Shown: one piece after another, positions 1 through 6,120 of the stretch
How the letters are laid out: every line of letters starts with the position of its first letter
Position numbering within the stretch: position 1 is the stretch's first letter
Source: DASRAJ01 sp039920305
GTDB taxonomy: Bacteria; Bacteroidota; Bacteroidia; Chitinophagales; UBA10324
Direction: 5' to 3'
Assembly: GCA_039920305.1 (NCBI GenBank)
Contig: JBDSEA010000245.1
Coordinates: forward strand, 1-6,120
Length of the DNA: 6,120 bases
Position numbers and translations under genes: made by a program
Notes under the pieces: model-generated
Databases searched by the model: none
Seen by the model: the letters and a program-made list of their open reading frames with translations, nothing else
What the model was told of the DNA's origin: nothing

Positions 1-1164
1 CGCTGGGTAAAGCGGCAGCCGGCCATAGACAGCACAAGGGTTTATATGTATGGTAACTCCCATAATGGGTTTGGAGCACTTCTAACGGCAATGAATATTC
101 CATCAGAAATCTCATCTCTTTATGTAACCGCTCCTCCACTAATTTACAAACCAAAATCAGGGGATAAACGGGAGCGCCAGTTAGGAAAAACCACCGTAAG
201 TCTGCCAACGGATATTAATTATCCCGGTACTACCAATCCTATCCAGATATGGGATTTTTGTGATATGAGGGATTGGTCCAGAATCAATAAGCAAGGAGGT
301 CTTCCGTTTATTCAGGCTATTAATGGCAAGAACGATACAAAAGCTGGCTGGGTACAAAAAAATCACTGGTATGATACGGTAAATGCTTACCGCCAGGGCG
401 GTAAATGGTACTGGGATCAAAGAGTGCATAATGGCGATAATGCACTGTTTACTACTCTCGAAACTCAAACCGATTATACCCGGTATTTCACCAACAAGTC
501 CTACCCTGCATTTTCTTTCTGCACCATCAATCAAAATCCGGGTACAGGTGATCCCGCAAATGGAGACCCGTACGGCGCTATCAATGGCTATCTCGACTGG
601 GACAATAATTCGATTAATGATCTTAATTGCAGCTATAGCATTAATTGCTTCATCAAAACGTTTTATGTAGGGGGAGTTGCAGATGCTGAACAATTTGACA
701 GCTGCTATACCGATATAACGCTGAGGCGAACCCAAAACTTTCATCCGTTAGCAGGGCAAACCATCACCTGGACAAATTATGATACAGGTAATAACCTGCT
801 TCAATCCGGAAACTTTGTGTATGATGGCAAGCAAATAACGATTGCAGCGGTCAAAATCAAAAAGCCGGGCTCCACTATTTCACTGGCAATCAGTAACTGC
901 TTCAACAGGCAGAATGAAGTTGTAAAGGCAGAGGAAGCGTGCAGCCTGATAAAAACAACAGATGGTTACACAGTGGTAATGAAGGCGCGTTCTGATCAGC
1001 ATGCTGTCTTGGATATTTTTGACATTGCCGGACATTCAGTACGGCAGGCTCAACACGAATTACACAGCGGTAATAATAACATTCATTTACAGTTGCCGTC
1101 CGGATTGTATCTGTTAAAAGTTTCATCAGATGAGATTCGATTCACAGGTAAAATGATATTTTGA
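1..1164 (+). CDS. Secreted alpha/beta-hydrolase with T9SS type A sorting domain (5' end outside window)
   Basis: The reading frame is open from base 1, so the 5' end lies outside the window; the ATG at 46 is internal, because the residues just before it (IDSTRVYM) are part of the same fold. Numbering from base 1 gives 387 residues. Residues 10-23 (IDSTRVYMYGNSHNG) form the strand, nucleophile elbow and helix of an alpha/beta-hydrolase, with the likely nucleophile Ser20 in G-N-S-H-N-G. Candidates for the other triad members are Asp112 (in NGKNDTKAGW) and His143 (in WDQRVHNGD). A beta-rich linker follows. The last ~75 residues (about 312-387) carry the T9SS type A pattern: LDIFDIAGHSV, then SGNNNIHLQLPSGLYLLKV, ending FTGKMIF. 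Family knowledge: this domain directs export across the outer membrane by the PorSS machinery and is then removed. The substrate cannot be told; esterase or peptidase are both possible. The class is secure, the exact activity is not. Confidence 0.85.
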   Translation, partial: RWVKRQPAIDSTRVYMYGNSHNGFGALLTAMNIPSEISSLYVTAPPLIYKPKSGDKRERQLGKTTVSLPTDINYPGTTNPIQIWDFCDMRDWSRINKQGGLPFIQAINGKNDTKAGWVQKNHWYDTVNAYRQGGKWYWDQRVHNGDNALFTTLETQTDYTRYFTNKSYPAFSFCTINQNPGTGDPANGDPYGAINGYLDWDNNSINDLNCSYSINCFIKTFYVGGVADAEQFDSCYTDITLRRTQNFHPLAGQTITWTNYDTGNNLLQSGNFVYDGKQITIAAVKIKKPGSTISLAISNCFNRQNEVVKAEEACSLIKTTDGYTVVMKARSDQHAVLDIFDIAGHSVRQAQHELHSGNNNIHLQLPSGLYLLKVSSDEIRFTGKMIF

Positions 1165-1189
1165 TTCACTGAAATCATCATTTGTTAAG

Positions 1190-1197
1190 TATGTTTG
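1190..1197 (+). promoter_or_regulatory. Possible Bacteroidota -7 promoter element
   Basis: TATGTTTG matches the Bacteroidota -7 consensus TAnnTTTG exactly and lies 15 bases before the ATG of the MBL-fold gene, in a 48-base gap after the hydrolase. Transcription would start near 1204, giving a very short leader. No good -33 TTTG box lies at the expected 19-21 base distance: the nearest candidate is a weak TTCA at 1165-1168, while TTTG at 1160-1163 is too far. It could be chance, with the gene read through from upstream. Confidence 0.3.
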
Positions 1198-1212
1198 ATT
1201 CCCTGATAAATT

Positions 1213-2148
1213 ATGGGAATGAAAAATTTCTTGTGGCCGGTCTTCTTTTTCCTGTCCATTATTTATACTGGTGCAAGTGCCCGGTTCCATGATGATCAGC
1301 CTTTTATCGTGGTTCTCGGTACGGCCCAGGATGGAGGATATCCCCATGCCGGTTGTAACAGGCAATGTTGCCTGCGTTACTATGAGGGTAAAGAAAAAAA
1401 ACACTTCATTTCCTGCATTGCAGTAGTCGATCCTGTATCCGGTGAGCGATTTATCTTTGACTGCACACCGGATTTTCCTGCTCAGCTAAGGCTTCTTGAC
1501 AGCCTTTATCCTTCCACAAAAGTTTTGGATGGAATATTTCTTACGCATGCCCATATAGGCCATTATGCCGGCCTGATGTACCTGGGAAGGGAATCAATGA
1601 ACACCAATTCCGTCCCTGTTTTTGCGATGCCTGATATGAAAGAGTTTCTTGAGCATAACGGGCCGTGGAGCTTACTTGTAGCATTACAAAATGTCAAATT
1701 GATGAAGCTTGCCCCGGATTCAGCCATTAAGCTCAATCACAGAATTTCAGTAACTCCTTTTTATGTTCCTCACAGGCATGAGTTTACTAAGGCTGTTGGC
1801 TATAAAATTTTTATTCCCGGCAAATCAATCATCTTTATTCCTGATATTGATAAGTGGGAAAATTGGGAGGGTGACATTGTGAAGCTCATAAAAGATAATG
1901 ACCTGCTTTTCCTCGATGGAACATTTTATGACCACGGTGAAATTCCCGGCCGGGATATCAGTCAGATACCACACCCCTTCATGGTTGAGAGCATGAACCT
2001 ATTTAAATCCCTTCCTTTAAAAGAACGATCCAGGGTATATTTCATTCACCTGAACCATAGCAATCCCACAATTCTTGGCGGGAGCACCGCCCGACAGCAA
2101 ATTGAGAAAAATGGATACCATGTTGCCATGGAGGGAGCTATTTTTTAG
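1213..2148 (+). CDS. Exported PqqB-like metallo-beta-lactamase-fold hydrolase
   Basis: A 311-residue protein with an N-terminal hydrophobic signal sequence (about residues 5-23, likely cut after ASA), so it probably acts in the periplasm or outside the cell. The MBL fold is shown by VVLGTAQDGG near residue 33-42, the metal-site motif HAHIGH (His112, His114, His117), His187/His189 in VPHRHE, Asp211 in FIPDID, Asp235 in FLDGTF, and His279 in FIHLNH. The usual Asp of HxHxDH is Gly116 here. A Cys cluster GCNRQCC (Cys48, Cys52, Cys53) sits where PqqB and PhnP-type proteins often hold a structural zinc. The stretch around GLMYLGRES and EHNGPWSLLV resembles proteins databases label 'coenzyme PQQ synthesis protein B'. 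No other pqq gene is present and PqqB itself is cytosolic, so a PQQ role is doubtful; the substrate is unknown. Start: ATG 1213 is chosen, but ATG 1219 (MKNFL) is equally possible, with no clear Shine-Dalgarno for either. Confidence 0.87.
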   Translation: MGMKNFLWPVFFFLSIIYTGASARFHDDQPFIVVLGTAQDGGYPHAGCNRQCCLRYYEGKEKKHFISCIAVVDPVSGERFIFDCTPDFPAQLRLLDSLYPSTKVLDGIFLTHAHIGHYAGLMYLGRESMNTNSVPVFAMPDMKEFLEHNGPWSLLVALQNVKLMKLAPDSAIKLNHRISVTPFYVPHRHEFTKAVGYKIFIPGKSIIFIPDIDKWENWEGDIVKLIKDNDLLFLDGTFYDHGEIPGRDISQIPHPFMVESMNLFKSLPLKERSRVYFIHLNHSNPTILGGSTARQQIEKNGYHVAMEGAIF

Positions 2149-2355
2149 CGCTCAGGAAATAGATTGTATAATCGTAAATTGAAATTTTGACCGGGTAAAT
2201 TCTGATCATAAAATTTTTAATAAACCGGCCACAATTTTATATTAATGAAAACAAATCGCCGGCATTATCTTTCCTCAATAAATAAATTCGTTTTCTCCTT
2301 AATCGGGGGTAAAAAAAAGGAGAATGGCACGCAGAATGTTTAACGGCAATTGTTA
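2149..2355. other. AT-rich intergenic region upstream of the DUF748 gene
   Basis: This 207-base gap has no convincing gene. It holds an inverted repeat (2293-2324, listed separately), two tiny plus-strand ORFs (2245-2343, 32 codons; 2324-2356, 10 codons) and one near-match to the Bacteroidota -7 element, AAATTTTG at 2182-2189, which lacks the leading T and a proper -33 partner. No U-tract terminator is visible after the MBL gene, so read-through into the next gene is possible. The length alone suggests that it carries the promoter of the DUF748 gene, but I cannot place that promoter. Confidence 0.5.
2293..2324 (+). promoter_or_regulatory. Inverted repeat that could mask a Shine-Dalgarno sequence
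   Basis: TTCTCCTT (2293-2300) is the exact reverse complement of AAGGAGAA (2317-2324), with a 16-base loop containing GGGGG. The right arm contains AAGGAG, the strongest Shine-Dalgarno-like sequence seen in the window, so in RNA the left arm would act as an anti-Shine-Dalgarno. It is about 33 bases before the ATG of the DUF748 gene, too far to serve that start directly, and only one base before an ATG at 2324. Its role, if any, is inference; an 8-bp stem in AT-rich DNA could be chance. Confidence 0.3.
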
Positions 2356-4659
2356 ATGAAGAAGCTTTTCAGTAAGATCAGGAATCGTACAGTGCGCGTA
2401 TTGGCGATCCTGCTTTGTATCATCATTCTGTTTGTGGTTGTTGTAATTGCATTTATTTCTCCTATCGCAAAATATCTTATTGAAAAATACAGCGAGGAAT
2501 ACATTGGCAGGCAGGTTACCATGAGCTGGTTATACGTTAACCCGTTTACAGGATTTATTAACGCACATAACCTTGTGATGAATGAGAAAAAAAGTCCACA
2601 GGCCTTTGCGCGCTCATCCAATGTTTCTCTCAGGATTTCAGTGGGAAAGCTGCTCTCAAAAAAGTATGAAATCTCGAATCTCAATTTAGATCACTTATGG
2701 GTGAATTTTATTCAGGACAGCACACATTTCAATTTTGATGACCTGATTACACCCGACACGCTGAAGAAAAAAAAGCAGGTAAATTATTCCATCAGCAACC
2801 TGAATATCACTAACAGTGAATTTCATTACAACCAGGTTACCATTCCGGTTCGCTACTTCATCAAAGAAGTGAATTTTCACTGCGATATAATCGCATCAGA
2901 TGTTGATACCATGCACTATAAGTTTGACTTCGAATCGGGCATGGGAAGCGGAAAAGTGAAGGGCTCGTTCAACCTGAATAATAAGAGCCAGAATTTTGAT
3001 TTAAAAGCAGTTGTTTCCAATTTTGATTTAAAACCGATGGAACAATATGTAAAGGATTTTGCAAGCTATGGCTACATGTCCGCCTTTCTGGATGCTGATG
3101 TTCACACCATCGGCAACTTAGCTGATGAGCTGCAGATGATGACATCAGGTAAGGTTGCCATTAATGACTTTCATTTTGGAAAAACTGAAAAAGAAGATTA
3201 TGCATCATTTGAAAAATTTTCGCTGAATATTGATTCATTAAGCCCTGCCAATAAGCAATATTTCTTTAGTGCGGTATTGCTGGATAGTCCTTATATCAAA
3301 TATGAGCAATATGACTACCTCGACAATTTCTCACGGATATTTGGAGTCAAAGGAGCCAATATTGAGAAGGCACGGGTAAAAAATGGACAGGTGAATATCA
3401 TCTTTCTCATTTCAGATTACATTAAGCAACTCGCTCTAAATCTTGTCAACAGCCAGTTCAGATTAGAGGAATTTACCGTGAATGATGCCCGGCTCCTTTA
3501 TAATGATTATTCGTTGTTGCAGAAATTTTCACTCGAGGCCCATCCGATCAATGTTTCCGTTCGAAACATTGATACGCGTAATAAGCGAATGTATTTCACC
3601 GTAAAATCAAAGCTTCATCCCTTCGGCGATTTTATTGTGAATGTGGATATGAATCCAAATGATCTGGGTGAATGGAATTTAAAGTATGATGCAGTCAACC
3701 TGCCGTTGCCTTTGTTCAATCCATTTATGGTTACTTCAACCTCCCACCCCTTTAATAAGGGAAATATGGAGCTGCATGGCTCGTGGCAGGTTGCTAACAA
3801 GCAGATCAATGGTGACAATCATATCCTCATCATTAATCCCACCCTGGCTGATAAGGTCAAAAATGAGGGAGCAACCAATCTACCGCTGGGAATTGCCTTA
3901 TGGTTCGTTCGGAATATCAACCGGACCATTGATATCAATATACCTGTGACAGGTGATTTGGCTTCCCCGAAATATCATTTTGGAGATATTATTCTCGAGG
4001 CGCTGAAAAACCTGTTTGTTAAACCCCCGCTTTTCCCATACACCACCAGCAAGGAAAAAGAAAAAAAGAAAAAAGAAGAATATATAACGATGGGATGGAA
4101 AACCATGCAGGCGAGGCTCGATGATGATCAGGAAGATCAGTTAAAAAAAATTTCGAGGTATATGTTTCTTCATCCCAAATCAGAGCTTACCGTCATTTCC
4201 AATAACTATGAGGACCGTGAAAAGGAAGAAATACTCTTTTTTGAGGCCAAGAAGAAATTTTATCTGTCAACAAATAATCTCAAGCCGGGTGCGCTGAGTG
4301 ATGAAGATTCGATCTCTATCTGCAACATGTCAATCAAGGATTCCTTCTTCGTGCATTACCTCAATAAGACCGTAAACCAGGATAAGCTGGAATTTACGGT
4401 TCAGGGTAAGTGCAGAAAGCTGATTGGACAGAGTAAGGTGAACAAGGAATTCAATGACCTTGTTGCAGCCCGCAAAAAATCAGTGATGGACTTTTTCGGG
4501 GAAAAGAAAAATGACCGCGTGAAGTTTATTCATGGGAAGAGCACCATACCTGTTTCAGGGTTTTCTCATTATAACTTTCATTACAAAGGGGACGATCCCA
4601 ATATCTCTGATAAAGAAAAAAAGGAAGAGGATAAAAAGGAAGAGAAGAAAAAAGATTAA
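2356..4659 (+). CDS. DUF748 / AsmA-like envelope protein
   Basis: A 767-residue protein with one N-terminal membrane anchor (about residues 14-36, VRVLAILLCIIILFVVVV) and a long beta-rich body expected in the periplasm. After the anchor, IAKYLIEKYSEEYIGRQVTM and the phrase NPFTGFINAHNLVM follow the usual opening of AsmA/DUF748 proteins. Residues ~507-560 carry the family's C-terminal signature: ALWFVRNINRTIDINIPVTG, then DLASPKYHFGDIILEAL and NLFVKPPLFPY. Residues ~585-640 (LKKISRYMFLHPKSELTVIS) match the short helical/OmpA-like segment that ends DUF748 proteins. Two Lys/Glu-rich tracts follow (about 566-575 and 753-767). AsmA-like proteins are linked to lipid transport and outer-membrane integrity; that role here is inferred from family. 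Start: a TTG at 2350 is in frame, but ATG 2356 gives the natural MKKLFSKI start and is preferred. No good Shine-Dalgarno is spaced for it. A gap of 207 bases separates it from the MBL gene. Confidence 0.85.
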   Translation: MKKLFSKIRNRTVRVLAILLCIIILFVVVVIAFISPIAKYLIEKYSEEYIGRQVTMSWLYVNPFTGFINAHNLVMNEKKSPQAFARSSNVSLRISVGKLLSKKYEISNLNLDHLWVNFIQDSTHFNFDDLITPDTLKKKKQVNYSISNLNITNSEFHYNQVTIPVRYFIKEVNFHCDIIASDVDTMHYKFDFESGMGSGKVKGSFNLNNKSQNFDLKAVVSNFDLKPMEQYVKDFASYGYMSAFLDADVHTIGNLADELQMMTSGKVAINDFHFGKTEKEDYASFEKFSLNIDSLSPANKQYFFSAVLLDSPYIKYEQYDYLDNFSRIFGVKGANIEKARVKNGQVNIIFLISDYIKQLALNLVNSQFRLEEFTVNDARLLYNDYSLLQKFSLEAHPINVSVRNIDTRNKRMYFTVKSKLHPFGDFIVNVDMNPNDLGEWNLKYDAVNLPLPLFNPFMVTSTSHPFNKGNMELHGSWQVANKQINGDNHILIINPTLADKVKNEGATNLPLGIALWFVRNINRTIDINIPVTGDLASPKYHFGDIILEALKNLFVKPPLFPYTTSKEKEKKKKEEYITMGWKTMQARLDDDQEDQLKKISRYMFLHPKSELTVISNNYEDREKEEILFFEAKKKFYLSTNNLKPGALSDEDSISICNMSIKDSFFVHYLNKTVNQDKLEFTVQGKCRKLIGQSKVNKEFNDLVAARKKSVMDFFGEKKNDRVKFIHGKSTIPVSGFSHYNFHYKGDDPNISDKEKKEEDKKEEKKKD
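2992..3033 (+). repeat. Direct repeat of 15 bases inside the DUF748 gene
   Basis: AATTTTGATTTAAAA occurs exactly at 2992-3006 and again at 3019-3033, offset 27 bases and in frame, so both copies encode NFDLK (SQNFDLKAVVSNFDLKP). Alternating strands of this type are usual in AsmA-like proteins, so the protein repeat may be structural, but identical codons suggest a recent small duplication or chance. Confidence 0.6.
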
Positions 4660-4680
4660 CGCAATGGAACGACAATTGTA

Positions 4681-4708
4681 TCAGCACCTCTTCTGCTTGA
4701 AGTGCTGA
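4681..4708. terminator. Hairpin between convergent genes, possible bidirectional terminator
   Basis: TCAGCAC (4681-4687) pairs perfectly with GTGCTGA (4702-4708), and the inside can extend by TTC/GAA (4691-4693 with 4699-4701) around a TGCTT loop with a 3-base bulge. It stands 21 bases after the stop of the DUF748 gene and 55 bases beyond the stop of the minus-strand small gene, the expected place for a shared terminator. The sequence after it on the plus strand is ATTATTTAC rather than a clean T run, and there is no T run on the minus side, so it is not a textbook rho-independent terminator. Confidence 0.45.
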
Positions 4709-4763
4709 ATTATTTACAGGTTCAATAAAAATTTATCTGGCCGGGAACACTATAATAATATCC

Positions 4764-5246
4764 TTATTTCTGAGCGGGAGCATTTTCCCCGCTATTGTTT
4801 TCAGATGAAGGATGCGTTTTATCCCATATTGATTTAACCTTGAAATATTGCTGGTTCAATTCCTTATTGGAAGCCCGAAGCCCTGCCACATAACCCTCCC
4901 GCTTATCAGCCGGATTTTTATCCCAGTTATCAATCTGTGCTTTATAAGCTGCCGCCATCCTGCCCAGCTTATTCACCTCTGCAGTAAACTCAGCATTTTT
5001 AGCATCCATTTTTGCATTCGATGCCATTCCATCGAGCTTTGGCTTTATCGCATTATACCTGTTAAGCCATTGCTCTTTTGATTCTTCACGGTGCGTTACA
5101 GATGGTGACTTTTGTGGCTGAACCTTTTCCGGCGTGGCAGTTCTTGAACTCCCCTTTGATGCAGGAGTGTTCTGAGCAAGAAGCTGAGAGCATAATAAAC
5201 CGCTTACTATAAGAAGGGCTGCTGATTTTAGAAATTTGTTTTTCAT
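4764..5246 (-). CDS. Small exported helical protein of unknown function
   Basis: A 160-residue protein I do not recognise. Residues 1-25 form a clear signal peptide (MKNKFLKS, hydrophobic AALLIVSGLL, then LLAQ), with likely cleavage around Ala24/Gln25. Cys19 in GLLCSQ does not fit a lipobox because Leu stands at -1. Residues 26-52 are a low-complexity linker rich in Pro, Ser, Thr, Lys and Gln. Residues ~53-143 are strongly helix-forming and charged (KEQWLNRYNAIKPKL, KNAEFTAEVNKLGRMAAAYK, NKELNQQYFKVKSIWDKTH), with three Trp residues (60, 108, 141), compatible with a helical hairpin or coiled coil. The tail is SENNSGENAPAQK. ATG at 5246 is preceded by an AT-rich leader with only an AAAAG stretch as ribosome site. 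It lies 96 bases downstream of aat on the same strand. A periplasmic or surface location is inferred from the signal peptide. Confidence 0.8.
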   Translation of the reverse strand: MKNKFLKSAALLIVSGLLCSQLLAQNTPASKGSSRTATPEKVQPQKSPSVTHREESKEQWLNRYNAIKPKLDGMASNAKMDAKNAEFTAEVNKLGRMAAAYKAQIDNWDKNPADKREGYVAGLRASNKELNQQYFKVKSIWDKTHPSSENNSGENAPAQK

Positions 5247-5342
5247 CTTTTAGTTTATTTTAACTTGAACTGTGTTGGTTAATGGCTATGAAATGAAGTT
5301 GCAAGGTATCACCATTTACTTAATCCTGAACAGCAATTAATC

Positions 5343-5975
5343 TCAGGCTGAATTTTTAATGAGTGAATGAAATTCATCCCGCGAAATTAAAACAGCGCCC
5401 ATAGAAGCCAGGTGAGGGGTGTAAACCTGGCAATCAATAAGCTCGTAGCTGCAGGACCTACACAAATGGATCAGGGCCGCTTTGGATGCATTACTGATTG
5501 TACTGAACATGCTTTCACCGCAAAAAATCTTTCCTGATACTATGCCATATAAACCGCCTGCTAAAATACCATCATGCCATACCTCAATTGAGTGCGCATA
5601 ACCAAGTTCATGCATGGCAGTGTATGCCTTAATGAAACTGTCATCAATCCACGTGGCTCCTTTGTTGATCCTGTGCCTGTTGGCGCAGGTTTGAATCACT
5701 TGCGCAAATGCCTTGTCCTGAGTGATTGAAAATTCACCCGACCTTAAAAGCTGCGCCATGCTTTTACTGATATGGATGGATGAAGGAAATAATACGAATC
5801 GCCGTGGGGGTGAAAACCAATGAATCATACCACCATCACTGAACCATGGAAAAATACCGGAACGGTAGGCAAGCAGCAACCGGGGTGGACTCAGGTCGCC
5901 ACCGATGGCAAGCAATCCGTCCTCATCAGCCTCACCCGGATCGGGGAATTTCAATTCATCGTTCAGGATGAACAT
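5343..5975 (-). CDS. aat: Leucyl/phenylalanyl-tRNA-protein transferase
   Basis: A 210-residue protein, normal length for the Bacteroidota form. It moves Leu or Phe from aminoacyl-tRNA onto proteins with N-terminal Lys or Arg, marking them for ClpS/ClpAP in the cytosolic N-degron pathway. Family motifs are in order: DEDGLLAIGGDLSP (~residues 17-30), YRSGIFPWFS (~37-46), HWFSPPRRFVLFP (~52-64; usually WWSPDPR), GATWIDDSFIKAY (~107-118), LGYAHSIEVW (~124-133), GGLYGIVSGKIFCGESMFS (~140-158), ASKAAL, and LIDCQVYTPHLASMGA (~179-194). Start: ATG at 5975 has AAGGA about 10 bases upstream and gives MFILNDELKFPDP, which fits relatives. An in-frame TTG at 6008 would add 11 residues and overlap the stop of the upstream gene (TTGA); it is less likely. 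The gap to the upstream stop is 29 bases, so both genes are probably cotranscribed. No clpS is visible in the window. Confidence 0.95.
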   Translation of the reverse strand: MFILNDELKFPDPGEADEDGLLAIGGDLSPPRLLLAYRSGIFPWFSDGGMIHWFSPPRRFVLFPSSIHISKSMAQLLRSGEFSITQDKAFAQVIQTCANRHRINKGATWIDDSFIKAYTAMHELGYAHSIEVWHDGILAGGLYGIVSGKIFCGESMFSTISNASKAALIHLCRSCSYELIDCQVYTPHLASMGAVLISRDEFHSLIKNSA

Positions 5976-6004
5976 AGAAGAATGATCCTTATTGTTTTCA
6001 GGAA

Positions 6005-6120
6005 TCAAAAATGATCAGATTGTGCTTTTTCAATAAGCTGCACACTCCACGCCTCAGCTTTCTTTTCAAATAAAGCCCTTGAGCGCACCCATGTTTTCTT
6101 AAAAAAATCAGAAAAGCGAT
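6005..6120 (-). CDS. C-terminal fragment of an unrecognised protein (5' end outside window)
   Basis: On the minus strand the frame is open from the window edge to a TGA at 6007-6005, giving 37 codons: about RFSDFFKKTWVRSRALFEKK, then AEAWSVQLIEKAQ and SDHF. The composition is coding-like: a charged, amphipathic helix with two Trp residues, typical of the end of a globular protein. It sits 29 bases upstream of the aat ATG on the same strand, which supports a shared transcript. Too little is present to name the family. Confidence 0.6.
   Translation of the reverse strand, partial: RFSDFFKKTWVRSRALFEKKAEAWSVQLIEKAQSDHF

Noticed and set aside
181..744. 187-codon minus-strand ORF opposite the hydrolase
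   Set aside because: It is antisense to a strongly supported coding frame and its product shows no domain or signal; a shadow of the hydrolase gene.
2225..2262. CCGGC / GCCGG pair in the gap before the DUF748 gene
   Set aside because: Short arms with a 28-base loop; CCGG is self-complementary, so such pairs are expected by chance.
2245..2343. 32-codon plus-strand ORF (MKTNRRHYLSS...) in the gap before the DUF748 gene
   Set aside because: No Shine-Dalgarno, no recognisable domain, and AT-rich context make it weak as a gene; kept only as part of the leader finding.
4773..4793. Inverted repeat AGCGGG / CCCGCT near the end of the small minus-strand gene
   Set aside because: It lies inside the coding sequence just before the stop, has only 6 bp and no following T run, so it is not called a terminator.
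5228..5246. Possible lipoprotein signal in the small exported protein (Cys19)
   Set aside because: Leu is at -1 before the Cys instead of Gly, Ala or Ser, so it does not fit a lipobox; a standard signal peptide fits better.
5325..5347. CCTGA / TCAGG inverted repeat at the end of aat
   Set aside because: Only 5 bp with a 13-base loop and no T run; it overlaps the stop codon and could easily be chance.

Overview
The window reads as ordinary chromosomal DNA of a member of the phylum Bacteroidota. Three things support this: a C-terminal type IX secretion (T9SS type A) sorting domain on the first protein, a Bacteroidota-style TAnnTTTG -7 promoter motif, and weak or absent Shine-Dalgarno sites before most genes. 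The genus cannot be fixed from the sequence alone; base composition is moderately AT-rich and even across the window, with no sign of a mobile element, CRISPR array, tRNA or rRNA.

Layout. Plus strand: (1) bases 1-1164, the 3' part of a secreted alpha/beta-hydrolase ending in a T9SS sorting domain; (2) 1213-2148, an exported metallo-beta-lactamase-fold hydrolase of the PqqB-like type; (3) a 207-base AT-rich gap with an inverted repeat that could mask a Shine-Dalgarno sequence, plus two tiny unproven ORFs; (4) 2356-4659, a large membrane-anchored DUF748/AsmA-like envelope protein. The region 4660-4763 is a convergent intergenic stretch with a hairpin (4681-4708). Minus strand, read right to left: (5) the last 37 codons of an unrecognised gene (6120-6005); (6) aat, leucyl/phenylalanyl-tRNA-protein transferase (5975-5343); (7) a small exported helical protein of unknown function (5246-4764).

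How the genes fit together. Four of the six annotated proteins act at or beyond the inner membrane: a T9SS-exported hydrolase, an exported MBL-fold enzyme, an AsmA-like anchored protein and a small exported helical protein. Aat is cytosolic and feeds the N-degron pathway. The sequence does not link these into one pathway; the neighbourhood looks like a set of housekeeping and envelope genes. I found no convincing evidence of a new multi-gene system. The items most worth checking are the modified metal motif in the exported MBL protein, the hairpin and tiny ORFs upstream of the DUF748 gene, and the orphan helical exported protein.
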